The position numbers and the translations under genes were made by a program. A stretch of DNA of 64,000 bases from Azolla caroliniana (taxonomy: Eukaryota > Polypodiophyta). The stretch covers positions 1 to 64,000 of the forward strand of contig JBHGNT010000007.1 of NCBI GenBank assembly GCA_043228905.1, given 5' to 3'. A model generated the notes under the pieces. The model worked only from the letters and a program-made list of their open reading frames with translations. It was not told the DNA's origin and made no database searches. Shown in pieces: positions 35,733 to 49,804 of this stretch. The first letter of the stretch is position 1. The number at the start of each line of letters is the position of its first letter.

Positions 35733-37803
35733 TTTAATTAATTGACACACTCTTCTCCACTACCTCCTCAAATAAGCTAATTTCCTCATGTCTCTCGACC
35801 TGAGTTTCAAAACCTTGAATTTTTAATTCTATATCATAGCTAGCGTTGTTAGCTTCGTTTCGCATGTTTGAACACAGAAATCCGATATCACACGAGCCAG
35901 GTATAAACATTTTAATTTACTCACTAGCACTTCTCAACTCCATCCTCAAATAAGCTAATTTCCTCATGTCTCTCGACCTTGCTTTCAAAATCGTGAATTT
36001 TTACTTCTATATCATTTCTAGCGTTGTTTGCTTCGATTCGCATGTTTGAACACAAAAATCCGATATCACACGAGCAAGGTATGAACATTTTAATTTACTG
36101 ACACACTCTTCTCCACTACCTCCTCAAATTTGCTAATTTCCTCATGTCTCTCGACTTGAGTTTCAAAATCTTGATTTTTTATTTCCATATCATAGCTAGC
36201 GTTGTTAGCTTCGTTTCGCATGTTTGAACAGAGAAATCCGAAATCACACGAGCCAGGTATGAACATTTTAATTTACTCACTGGCTCTTCTCAACTCCATC
36301 TTCAAATAAGCTAATTTCCTCATGTCTCTCGACCTGGGTTTCAAAATCTTGATTTTTTAATTCTATATCATAGCTAGCATTGTTAGCTTCGCTTCGCATG
36401 TTTGAACGCAAAAATCCGATATCACACGAGCCAGATATAAACATTTTAATTTACTGACACACTCTTCTCCACTACCTCCTCAAATTTGCTAATTTCCTCA
36501 TGTCTCTCGACCTGAGTTTCAAAATATTGATTTTTTAATTTTATATCATAGCTAGCGTTCTTAGCTTCGATTCGCATGTTTGAACACAAAAATCCGATAT
36601 CACACGAGCGAGGTATGAACATTTTCATTTATTGGCACACTCTTCTCCACTACCTCCTCAAATAAGCTAATTTCGTCATGTCTCTCGACCTAAGTTCCAA
36701 AACCTTGATTTTTTAATTCTATATCATAGCTAGCGTTGTTAGCTTCGTTTCGCATGTTTGAACACAGAAATCCGATATCACACGAGCCAGGTATAAACAT
36801 TTTAATTTACTCACTGGCACTTCTCAACTCCATCCTCAAATAAGCTAATTTCCTCATGTCTCTCGACCTTGCTTTCAAAATCTCGAAATTTTACTTCTAT
36901 ATCATTGCTAGCGTTGTTAGCTTCGATTCGCATGTTTGAACACAAAAATCCGATATCACACGAGCGAGGTATGAACATTTTTATTTACTGACACACTCTT
37001 CTCCACTACCTCCTCAAAATTTGCTAATTTCCTCATGTCTCTCGACCTGAGTTTCAAAATCTTGATTTTTTAATTTTATATCATAGCTAGCGTTGTTAGC
37101 TTCGTTTCGCATGTTTGAACACAGAAATCCGATATCACACGAGCCAGGTATAAACATTTTAATTTACTCACTGGCACTTCTCAACGCCATCCTCAAATAA
37201 GCTAAATTCCTCATGTCTCTCGACCTAGGTTTTAAAATCTTTCATTTTTAATTGTATATCATAGCTAGCGTTGTTAGCTTCGTTTCGCATGTTTGAACAC
37301 AAAAATCCGATATCACACGAGCCAGGTATGAACATTTTAATTTATTGGCACACTCTTCTCCACTACCTCCTCAAATAAGCTAATTTCCTCATGTCTCTCG
37401 ACCTGAGTTTCAAAACCTTGATTTTTTAATTCTATATCATAGCTAGCGTTGTTTGCTTCGATTCGCATGTTTGAACACAAAAATCCGATATCACACGAGC
37501 AAGGTATGAACATTTTAATTTACTGACAAACTCTTCTCCACTACCTCCTCAAATTTGCTAATTTCGTCATGTCTCTCGACCTGAGTCTCAAAATCTTGAT
37601 TTTTTAATTCTATATTATAGCTAGCGTTGTTAGCTTCGATTCGCATGTTTGAACACAGAAATCCGATATCACACGAGCCAGATATGAACATTTTAATTTA
37701 CTGACGCACTCTTTTCTACTGCCTCCTCAAAATTTGCTAATTTTCTCATGTCTCTCGACCTGAGTTTCAAAATCTTGATTTTTTAATTCTATATTATGGC
37801 TAG
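35733..37803. repeat. 2.1-kb nested satellite duplication, second copy
   Basis: Shares CACTAGCACTTC and CGACCTAAGTTCC with 28790-30860, whereas the corresponding part of copy B near 56.8-57.6 kb has CACTGGCACTTC and CGACCTGAGTTCC. It was therefore probably copied from A after A and B separated. Confidence 0.78.
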
Positions 37804-38650
37804 CGTTCTTAGCTTCGTTTCGCATGTTTGAACAGAGAAATCCGAAATCACACGAGCCAGGTATGAACATTTTAATTTACTCACTGGCTCTTCTCAACTC
37901 CATTATCAAATAAGCTAATTTCCTCATGTCTCTCGACCTGGGTTTCAAAATCTTGATTTTTTAATTCTATATCATACCTAGCATTGTTAGCTTCGATTCG
38001 CATGTTTGAACGCAAAAATCCGATATCACAAGAGCCAGGTATGAACATTTTAATTTACTGACACACTCTTCTCCACTACCTCCTCAAATTTGCTAATTTC
38101 CTCATGTCTCTCGACCTGAGTTTCAAAATCTTGATTTTTTAATTTTATATCATAGCTAGCGTTGTTAGCTTCGATTCGCATGTTTGAACACAAAAAGCCG
38201 ATATCACACGAGCGAGGTATGAACATTTTAATTAATTGACACACTCTTCTCAACTACCTCCTCAAATAAGCTAATTTCCTCATGTCTCTCGACCTGAGTT
38301 TCAAAACCTTGAATTTTTAATTCTATATCATAGCTAGCGTTGTTAGCTTCGTTTCGCATGTTTGAACACAGAAATCCGATATCACACGAGCCAGGTATAA
38401 ACATTTTAATTTACTCACTGGCACTTCTCAACTCCATCCTCAAATAAGCTAATTTCCTCATGTCTCTCGACCTTGCTTTCAAAATCGTGAATTTTTACTT
38501 CTATATCATTTCTAGCGTTGTTTGCTTCGATTCGCATGTTTGAACACAAAAATCCGATATCACACGAGCAAGGTATGAACATTTTAATTTATTGGCACAC
38601 TTTTCTCCACTACCTCCTCAAATAAGCTAATTTCGTCATGTCTCTCGACC

Positions 38651-38655
38651 TTGCT
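38651..38655. repeat. 36-bp deletion in a satellite monomer
   Basis: CTCGACCTTGCTAGCG fuses two places in the monomer that each carry TTGCT, removing 36 bp and keeping one TTGCT. It is the only instance I noticed. Confidence 0.85.
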
Positions 38656-38659
38656 AGCG

Positions 38660-41190
38660 TTGTTAGCTTCGTTTCGCATGTTTGAACACAGAAATCCGAT
38701 ATCACACGAGCCAGGTATAAACATTTTAATTTACTCACTGGCACTTCTCAACTCCATCCTCAAATAAGCTAATTTCCTCATGTCTCTCGACCTTGCTTTC
38801 AAAATCTCGAAATTTTACTTCTATATCATTGCTAGCGTTGTTAGCTTCGATTCGCATGTTTGAACACAAAAATCCGATATCACACGAGCGAGGTATGAAC
38901 ATTTTAATTTACTGACACACTCTTCTCCACTACCTCCTCAAATTTGCTAATTTCCTCATGTCTCTCGACTTGAGTTTCAAAATCTTGATTATTTATTTCC
39001 ATATCATAGCTAGCGTTGTTAGCTTCGTTTCGCATGTTTGAACAGAGAAATCCGAAATCACACGAGCCAGGTATGAACATTTTAATTTACTCACTGGCTC
39101 TTCTCAACTCCATTATCAAATAAGCTGATTTCCTCATGTCTCTCGACCTGGGTTTCAAAATCTTGATTTTTTAATTCTATATCATACCTAGCATTGTTAG
39201 CTTCGATTCGCATGTTTGAACGCAAAAATCCGATATCACAAGAGCCAGGTATGAACATTTTAATTTACTGACACACTCTTCTCCACTACCTCCTCAAATT
39301 TGCTAATTTCCTCATGTCTCTCGACCTGAGTTTCAAAATCTTGATTTTTTAATTTTATATCATAGCTTGCGTTGTTAGCTTCGATTCGCATGTTTGAACA
39401 CAAAAATCCGATATCACACGAGCCAGGTATAAACATTTTAATTTACTGACACACTCTTCTCCACTCCATCCCCAAATTTGCTAATTTCCTCATGTCTCTC
39501 GACCTCGGTTTCAAAATCTTGATTTTTTAATTCTATATCATAGCTAGCGTTGTTTGCTTCGATTCGCATGTTTGAACACAAAAATCCGATATCACACGAG
39601 CAAGGTATGAACATTTTAATTTACTGACACACTCTTCTCCACTACCTCCTCAAATTTGCTAATTTCCTCATGTCTCTCGACTTGAGTTTCAAAATCTTGA
39701 TTTTTTATTTCCATATCATAGCTAGCGTTGTTAGCTTCGTTTCGCATGTTTGAACAGAGAAATCCGATATCACACGAGCCAGGTATGAACATTTTAATTT
39801 ACTCACTGGCTCTTCTCAACTCCATCTTCAAATAAGCTAATTTCCTCATGTCTCTCGACCTGGGTTTCAAAATCTTGATTTTTTAATTCTATATCATAGC
39901 TAGCATTGTTAGCTTCGCTTCGCATGTTTGAACGCAAAAATCCGATATCACAAGAGCCAGGTATGAACATTTTAATTTACTGACACACTCTTCTCCACTA
40001 CCTCCTCAAATTTGCTAATTTTCCCATGTCTCTCGACCTGAGTTTCAAAATCTTGATTTTTTAATTTTATATCATTGCTAGCGTTGTTAGCTTCGATTCG
40101 CATGTTTGAACACAAAAATCCGATATCACACGAGCGAGGTATGAACATTTTAATTTACTGACACACTCTTCTCCACTACCTCCTCAAAATTTGCTAATTT
40201 CCTCATGTCTCTCGACCTGAGTTTCAAAATCTTGATTTTTTAATTTTATATCATAGCTAGCGTTGTTAGCTTCGTTTCGCATGTTTGAACACAGAAATCC
40301 GATATCACACGAGCCAGGTATAAACATTTTAATTTACTCACTGGCACTTCTCAACTCCATCCTCAAATAAGCTAATTTCCTCATGTCTCTCGACCTAGGT
40401 TTTAAAATCTTTCATTTTTAATTGTATATCATAGCTAGCGTTGTTAGCTTCGATTCGCATGTTTGAACACAAAAATCCGATATCACACGAGCGAGGTATG
40501 AACATTTTAATTTATTGACACACTCTTCTCCACTACCTCCTCAAATAAGCTAATTTCCTCATGTCTCTCGACCTGAGTTTCAAAACCTTGATTTTTTAAT
40601 TCTATATCATAGCTAGCGTTGTTAGCTTCGTTTCGCATGTTTGAACACAGAAATCCGATATCACACGAGCCAGGTATAAACATTTTAATTTACTCACTGG
40701 CACTTCTCAACTCCATCCTCAAATAAGCTAATTTCCTCATGTCTCTCGACCTTGCTTTCAAAATCTGGAATTTTTACTTCTATCATAGCTAGCGTTGTTA
40801 GCTTCGATTCGCATGTTTGAACACAAAAATCCGATATCACACGAGCCAGGTATGAACATTTTAATTTACTGACACACTCTTCTCCACTACCTCCCCAAAT
40901 TTGCTAATTTCCTCATGTCTCTCGACCTGAGTTTCAAAATCATGATTTTCTAATTCTATATCATAGCTAGCGTTGTTAGCTTCGTTTCGCATGTTTGAAC
41001 AGAGAAATCCGAAATCACACGAGCCAGGTATGAACATTTTAATTTACTCACTGGCTCTTCTCAACTCCATCTTCAAATAAGCTAATTTCCTCATGTCTCT
41101 CGACCTGGGTTTCAAAATCTTGATTTTTTAATTCTATATCATAGCTAGCATTGTTAGCTTCGCTTCGCATGTTTGAACGCAAAAATCCGA
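38660..41190. repeat. 2.5-kb satellite duplication, copy 1 (partner 47274-49804)
   Basis: Offset 8,614 bp. Shared rare variants are TAAGCTGATTTCC (39121 and 47735), CTCCACTCCATCCCC (about 39463 and 48077) and TTTTCCCATG (about 40019 and 48633). Confidence 0.8.
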
Positions 41191-41454
41191 TATCACAAGA
41201 GCCAGGTATGAACATTTTAATTTACTGACACACTCTTCTCCACTACCTCCTCAAATTTGCTAATTTCCTCATGTCTCTCGACCTGAGTTTCAAAATATTG
41301 ATTTTTTAATTTTATATCATAGCTAGCGTTCTTAGCTTCGATTCGCATGTTTGAACACAAAAATCCGATATCACACGAGCGAGGTATGAACATTTTAATT
41401 TATTGGCACACTTTTCTCCACTACCTCCTCAAATAAGCTAATTTCGTCATGTCT

Positions 41455-44400
41455 CTCGACCTGAGTTCCAAAACCTTGATTTTTTAATTCTATATCATAG
41501 CTAGCGTTGTTAGCTTCGTTTCGCATGTTTGAACACAGAAATCCGATATCACACGAGCCAGGTATAAACATTTTAATTTACTCACTGGCACTTCTCAACT
41601 CCATCCTCAAATAAGCTAATTTCCTCATGTCTCTCGACCTTGCTTTCAAAATCTCGAAATTTTACTTCTATATCATTGCTAGCGTTGTTAGCTTCGATTC
41701 GCATGTTTGAACCCAAAAATCCGATATCACACGAGCGAGGTATGAACATTTTAATTTACTGACACACTCTTCTCCACTACCTCCTCAAATTTGCTAATTT
41801 CCTCATGTCTCTCGACTTGAGTTTCAAAATCTTGATTATTTATTTCCATATCATAGCTAGCGTTGTTAGCTTCGTTTCGCATGTTTGAACAGAGAAATCC
41901 GAAATCACACGAGCCAGGTATGAACATTTTAATTTACTCACTGGCTCTTCTCAACTCCATTATCAAATAAGCTAATTTCCTCATGTCTCTCGACCTGGGT
42001 TTCAAAATCTTGATTTTTTAATTCTATATCATACCTAGCATTGTTAGCTTCGATTCGCATGTTTGAACGCAAAAATCCGATATCACAAGAGCCAGGTATG
42101 AACATTTTAATTTACTGACACACTCTTCTCCACTACCTCCTCAAATTTGCTAATTTCCTCATGTCTCTCGACCTGAGTTTCAAAATCTTGATTTTTTAAT
42201 TTTATATCATAGCTTGCGTTGTTAGCTTCGATTCGCATGTTTGAACACAAAAATCCGATATCACACGAGCGAGGTATGAACATTTTAATTTACTGACACA
42301 CTCTTCTCCACTACCTCCCCAAATTTGCTAATTTCCTCATGTCTCTCGACCTGAGTTTCAAAATCATGATTTTCTAATTCTATATCATAGCTAGCGTTGT
42401 TAGCTTCGATTCGCATGTTTGAACACAAAAATCCGATATCACACGAGCGAGGTATGAACATTTTAATTTTTTGGCACACTCTTCTCCACTACCTCCCCAA
42501 ATTTGCTAATTTCCTCATGTCTCTCGACCTTGCTTTCAAAATCTTGATTTTTTAATTTTATATCATAGCTAGCGTTCTTAGCTTCGATTCGCATGTTTGA
42601 ACACAAAAATCCGATATCACACGAGCCAGGTATGAACATTTTAATTTATTGGCACACTCTTCTCCACTACCTCCTCAAATAAGCTAATTTCGTCATGTCT
42701 CTCGACCTGAGTTCCAAAACCTTGATTTTTTAATTCTATATCATAGCTAGCGTTGTTAGCTTCGTTTCGCATGTTTGAACACAGAAATCCGATATCACAC
42801 GAGCCAGGTATAAACATTTTAATTTACTCACTGGCACTTCTCAACTCCATCCTCAAATAAGCTAATTTCCTCATGTCTCTCGACCTTGCTTTCAAAATCT
42901 CGAAATTTTACTTCTATATCATTGCTAGCGTTGTTAGCTTCGATTCGCATGTTTGAACACAAAAATCCGATATCACACGAGCGAGGTATGAATATTTTAA
43001 TTTACTGACACACTCTTCTCCACTACCTCCTCAAATTTGCTAATTTCCTCATGTCTCTCGACTTGAGTTTCAAAATCTTGATTATTTATTTCCATATCAT
43101 AGCTAGCGTTGTTAGCTTCGTTTCGCATGTTTGAACAGAGAAATCCGAAATCACACGAGCCAGGTATGAACATTTTAATTTACTCACTGGCTCTTCTCAA
43201 CTCCATTATCAAATAAGCAAATTTCCTCATGTCTCTCGACCTGGGTTTCAAAATCTTGATTTTTTAATTCTATATCATACCTAGCATTGTTAGCTTCGAT
43301 TCGCATGTTTGAACGCAAAAATCCGATATCACAAGAGCCAGGTATGAACATTTTAATTTACTGACACACTCTTCTCCACTACCTCCTCAAATTTGCTAAT
43401 TTCCTCATGTCTCTCGACCTGAGTTTCAAAATCTTGATTTTTTAATTTTATATCATAGCTAGCGTTGTTAGCTTCGATTCGCATGTTTGAACACAAAAAT
43501 CCGATATCACACGAGCGAGGTATGAACATTTTAATTAATTGACACACTCTTCTCCACTACCTCCTCAAATAAGCTAATTTCCTCATGTCTCTCGACCTGA
43601 GTTTCAAAACGTTGAATTTTTAATTCTATATCATAGCTAGCGTTGTTAGCTTCGTTTCGCATGTTTGAACACAGAAATCCGATATCACACGAGCCAGGTA
43701 TAAACATTTTAATTTACTCACTGGCACTTCTCAACTCCATCCTCAAATAAGCTAATTTCCTCATGTCTCTCGACCTTGCTTTCAAAATCGTGAATTTTTA
43801 CTTCTATATCATTTCTAGCGTTGTTTGCTTCGATTCGCATGTTTGAACACAAAAATCCGATATCACACGAGCAAGGTATGAACATTTTAATTTACTGACA
43901 CACTCTTCTCCACTACCTCCTCAAATTTGCTAATTTCCTCATGTCTCTCGACTTGAGTTTCAAAATCTTGATTTTTTATTTCCATATCATAGCTAGCGTT
44001 GTTAGCTTCGTTTCGCATGTTTGAACAGAGAAATCCGAAATCACACGAGCCAGGTATGAACATTTTAATTTACTCACTGGCTCTTCTCAACTCCATCTTC
44101 AAATAAGCTAATTTCCTCATGTCTCTCGACCTGGGTTTCAAAATCTTGATTTTTTAATTCTATATCATAGCTAGCATTGTTAGCTTCGCTTCGCATGTTT
44201 GAACGCAAAAATCCGATATCACACGAGCCAGATATAAACATTTTAATTTACTGACACACTCTTCTCCACTACCTCCTAAAATTTGCTAATTTCCTCATGT
44301 CTCTCGACCTGAGTTTCAAAATATTGATTTTTTAATTTTATATCATACCTAGCGTTCTTAGCTTCGATTCGCATGTTTGAACACAAAAATCCGATATCAC

Positions 44401-47350
44401 ACGAGCGAGGTATGAACATTTTAATTTATTGGCACACTCTTCTCCACTACCTCCTCAAATAAGCTAATTTCGTCATGTCTCTCGACCTGAGTTCCAAAAC
44501 CTTGATTTTTTAATTCTATATCATAGCTAGCGTTGTTAGCTTCGTTTCGCATGTTTGAACACAGAAATCCGATATCACACGAGCCAGGTATAAACATTTT
44601 AATTTACTCACTGGCACTTCTCAACTCCATCCTCAAATAAGCTAATTTCCTCATGTCTCTCGACCTTGCTTTCAAAATCTCGAAATTTTACTTCTATATC
44701 ATTGCTAGCGTTGTTAGCTTCGATTCGCATGTTTGAACACAAAAATCCGATATCACACGAGCGAGGTATGAACATTTTAATTTATTGGCACACTCTTCTC
44801 CACTACCTCCTCAAATAAGCTAATTTCGTCATGTCTCTCGACCTGAGTTCCAAAACCTTGATTTTTTAATTCTATATCATAGCTAGCGTTGTTAGCTTCG
44901 TTTCGCATGTTTGAACAGAGAAATCCGATATCACACGAGCCAGGTATAAACATTTTAATTTACTCACTGGCACTTCTCAACTCCATCCTCAAATAAGCTA
45001 ATTTCCTCATGTCTCTCGACCTTGCTTTCAAAATCTCGAAATTTTACTTCTATATCATTGCTAGCGTTGTTAGCTTCGATTCGCATGTTTGAACACAAAA
45101 ATCCGATATCACACGAGCGAGGTATGAACATTTTAATTTATTGGCACACTCTTCTCCACTACCTCCTCAAATAAGCTAATTTCGTCATGTCTCTCGACCT
45201 GAGTTCCAAAACCTTGATTTTTTAATTCTATATCATAGCTAGCGTTGTTAGCTTCGTTTCGCATGTTTGAACACAGAAATCCGATATCACACGAGCCAGG
45301 TATAAACATTTTAATTTACTCACTGGCACTTCTCAACTCCATCCTCAAATAAGCTAATTTCCTCATGTCTCTCGACCTTGCTTTCAAAATCTCGAAATTT
45401 TACTTCTATATCATTGCTAGCGTTGTTAGCTTCGATTCGCATGTTTGAACACAAAAATCCGATATCACACGAGCGAGGTATGAACATTTTAATTTATTGG
45501 CACACTCTTCTCCACTACCTCCTCAAATAAGCTAATTTCGTCATGTCTCTCGACCTGAGTTCCAAAACCTCGATTTTTTAATTCTATATCATAGCTAGCG
45601 TTGTTAGCTTCGTTTCGCATGTTTGAACACAGAAATCCGATATCACACGAGCCAGGTATAAACATTTTAATTTACTCACTGGCACTTCTCAACTCCATCC
45701 TCAAATAAGCTAATTTCCTCATGTCTCTCGACCTTGCTTTCAAAATCTCGAAATTTTACTTCTATATCATTGCTAGCGTTGTTAGCTTCGATTCGCATGT
45801 TTGAACACAAAAATCCGATATCACACGAGCGAGGTATGAACATTTTAATTTATTGGCACACTCTTCTCCACTACCTCCTCAAATAAGCTAATTTCGTCAT
45901 GTCTCTCGACCTGAGTTCCAAAACCTTGATTTTTTAATTCTATATCATAGCTAGCGTTGTTAGCTTCGTTTCGCATGTTTGAACACAGAAATCCGATATC
46001 ACACGAGCCAGGTATAAACATTTTAATTTACTCACTGGCACTTCTCAACTCCATCCTCAAATAAGCTAATTTCCTCATGTCTCTCGACCTTGCTTTCAAA
46101 ATCTCGAAATTTTACTTCTATATCATTGCTAGCGTTGTTAGCTTCGATTCGCATGTTTGAACACAAAAATCCGATATCACACGAGCGAGGTATGAACATT
46201 TTAATTTACTGACACACTCTTCTCCACTACCTCCTCAAATTTGCTAATTTCCTCATGTCTCTCGACTTGAGTTTCAAAATCTTGATTATTTATTTCCATA
46301 TCATAGCTAGCGTTGTTAGCTTCGTTTCGCATGTTTGAACAGAGAAATCCGAAATCACACGAGCCAGGTATGAACATTTTAATTTACTCACTGGCTCTTC
46401 TCAACTCCATTATCAAATAAGCAAATTTCCTCATGTCTCTCGACCTGTGTTTCAAAATCTTGATTTTTTAATTCTATATCACAAGAGCCAGGTATAAACA
46501 TTTTAATTTACTCACTGGCACTTCTCAACTCCATCCTCAAATAAGCTAATTTCCTCATGTCTCTCGACCTAGGTTTTAAAATCTTTCATTTTTAATTGTA
46601 TATCATAGCTAGCGTTGTTAGCTTCGATTCGCATGTTTGAACACAAAAATCCGATATCACACGAGCGAGGTATGAACATTTTAATTTACTGACACACTCT
46701 TCTCCACTACCTCCTCAAATTTGCTAATTTCCTCATGTCTCTCGACTTGAGTTTCAAAATCTTGATTATTTATTTCCATATCATAGCTAGCGTTGTTAGC
46801 TTCGTTTCGCATGTTTGAACAGAGAAATCCGAAATCACACGAGCCAGGTATGAAAATTTTAATTTACTCACTGGCTCTTCTCAACTCCATTATCAAATAA
46901 GCAAATTTCCTCATGTCTCTCGACCTGGGTTTCAAAATCTTGATTTTTTAATTCTATATCACAAGAGCCAGGTATAAACATTTTAATTTACTCACTGGCA
47001 CTTCTCAACTCCATCCTCAAATAAGCTAATTTCCTCATGTCTCTCGACCTAGGTTTTAAAATCTTTCATTTTTAATTGTATATCATAGCTAGCGTTGTTA
47101 GCTTCGATTCGCATGTTTGAACACAAAAATCCGATATCACACGAGCGAGGTATGAACATTTTAATTTACTGACACACTCTTCTCCACTACCTCCTCAAAA
47201 TTTGCTAATTTCCTCATGTCTCTCGACCTGAGTTCCAAAACCTTGATTTTTTAATTCTATATCATAGCTAGCGTTGTTAGCTTCGTTTCGCATGTTTGAA
47301 CACAGAAATCCGATATCACACGAGCCAGGTATAAACATTTTAATTTACTC
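41455..47350. repeat. Segmental satellite duplication, partner of 21660-27200
   Basis: Contains a five-copy dimer run and the pair of short monomers. It diverges at about 47350, where TCAACTCTATCC and CCTTGCTTTC replace TCAACTCCATCC and CCTGGGTTTC. Confidence 0.8.
44405..46185. repeat. Homogenised 356-bp dimer run, 5 copies
   Basis: Units start at about 44405, 44761, 45117, 45473 and 45829. They are nearly identical to each other and to the runs at 24610 and 52130. Confidence 0.88.
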
Positions 47351-49804
47351 ACTGGCACTTCTCAACTCTATCCTCAAATAAGCTAATTTCCTCATGTCTC
47401 TCGACCTTGCTTTCAAAATCTCGAAATTTTACTTCTATATCATTGCTAGCGTTGTTAGCTTCGATTCGCATGTTTGAACACAAAAATCCGATATCACACG
47501 AGCGAGGTATGAACATTTTAATTTACTGACACACTCTTCTCCACTACCTCCTCAAATTTGCTAATTTCCTCATGTCTCTCGACTTGAGTTTCAAAATCTT
47601 GATTATTTATTTCCATATCATAGCTAGCGTTGTTAGCTTCGTTTCGCATGTTTGAACAGAGAAATCCGAAATCACACGAGCCAGGTATGAACATTTTAAT
47701 TTACTCACTGGCTCTTCTCAACTCCATTATCAAATAAGCTGATTTCCTCATGTCTCTCGACCTGGGTTTCAAAATCTTGATTTTTTAATTCTATATCATA
47801 CCTAGCATTGTTAGCTTCGATTCGCATGTTTGAACGCAAAAATCCGATATCACAAGAGCCAGGTATGAACATTTTAATTTACTGACACACTCTTCTCCAC
47901 TACCTCCTCAAATTTGCTAATTTCCTCATGTCTCTCGACCTGAGTTTCAAAATCTTGATTTTTTAATTTTATATCATAGCTTGCGTTGTTAGCTTCGATT
48001 CGCATGTTTGAACACAAAAATCCGATATCACACGAGCCAGGTATAAACATTTTAATTTACTGACACACTCTTCTCCACTCCATCCCCAAATTTGCTAATT
48101 TCCTCATGTCTCTCGACCTGGGTTTCAAAATCTTGATTTTTTAATTCTATATCATAGCTAGCGTTGTTTGCTTCGATTCGCATGTTTGAACACAAAAATC
48201 CGATATCACACGAGCAAGGTATGAACATTTTAATTTACTGACACACTCTTCTCCACTACCTCCTCAAATTTGCTAATTTCCTCATGTCTCTCGACTTGAG
48301 TTTCAAAATCTTGATTTTTTATTTCCATATCATAGCTAGCGTTGTTAGCTTCGTTTCGCATGTTTGAACAGAGAAATCCGATATCACACGAGCCAGGTAT
48401 GAACATTTTAATTTACTCACTGGCTCTTCTCAACTCCATCTTCAAATAAGCTAATTTCCTCATGTCTCTCGACCTGGGTTTCAAAATCTTGATTTTTTAA
48501 TTCTATATCATAGCTAGCATTGTTAGCTTCGCTTCGCATGTTTGAACGCAAAAATCCGATATCACAAGAGCCAGGTATGAACATTTTAATTTACTGACAC
48601 ACTCTTCTCCACTACCTCCTCAAATTTGCTAATTTTCCCATGTCTCTCGACCTGAGTTTCAAAATCTTGATTTTTTAATTTTATATCATTGCTAGCGTTG
48701 TTAGCTTCGATTCGCATGTTTGAACACAAAAATCCGATATCACACGAGCGAGGTATGAACATTTTAATTTACTGACACACTCTTCTCCACTACCTCCTCA
48801 AAATTTGCTAATTTCCTCATGTCTCTCGACCTGAGTTTCAAAATCTTGATTTTTTAATTTTATATCATAGCTAGCGTTGTTAGCTTCGTTTCGCATGTTT
48901 GAACACAGAAATCCGAAATCACACGAGCCAGGTATAAACATTTTAATTTACTCACTGGCACTTCTCAACTCCATCCTCAAATAAGCTAATTTCCTCATGT
49001 CTCTCGACCTAGGTTTTAAAATCTTTCATTTTTAATTGTATATCATAGCTAGCGTTGTTAGCTTCGATTCGCATGTTTGAACACAAAAATCCGATATCAC
49101 ACGAGCGAGGTATGAACATTTTAATTTATTGACACACTCTTCTCCACTACCTCCTCAAATAAGCTAATTTCCTCATGTCTCTCGACCTGAGTTTCAAAAC
49201 CTTGATTTTTTAATTCTATATCATAGCTAGCGTTGTTAGCTTCGTTTCGCATGTTTGAACACAGAAATCCGATATCACACGAGCCAGGTATAAACATTTT
49301 AATTTACTCACTGGCACTTCTCAACTCCATCCTCAAATAAGCTAATTTCCTCATGTCTCTCGACCTTGCTTTCAAAATCTGGAATTTTTACTTCTATCAT
49401 AGCTAGCGTTGTTAGCTTCGATTCGCATGTTTGAACACAAAAATCCGATATCACACGAGCCAGGTATGAACATTTTAATTTACTGACACACTCTTCTCCA
49501 CTACCTCCCCAAATTTGCTAATTTCCTCATGTCTCTCGACCTGAGTTTCAAAATCATGATTTTCTAATTCTATATCATAGCTAGCGTTGTTAGCTTCGTT
49601 TCGCATGTTTGAACAGAGAAATCCGAAATCACACGAGCCAGGTATGAACATTTTAATTTACTCACTGGCTCTTCTCAACTCCATCTTCAAATAAGCTAAT
49701 TTCCTCATGTCTCTCGACCTGGGTTTCAAAATCTTGATTTTTTAATTCTATATCATAGCTAGCATTGTTAGCTTCGCTTCGCATGTTTGAACGCAAAAAT
49801 CCGA
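47274..49804. repeat. 2.5-kb satellite duplication, copy 2
   Basis: Second copy of 38660-41190. Its right edge at about 49804 joins a different monomer within one unit, giving a truncated 61-codon minus-strand frame. Confidence 0.8.
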
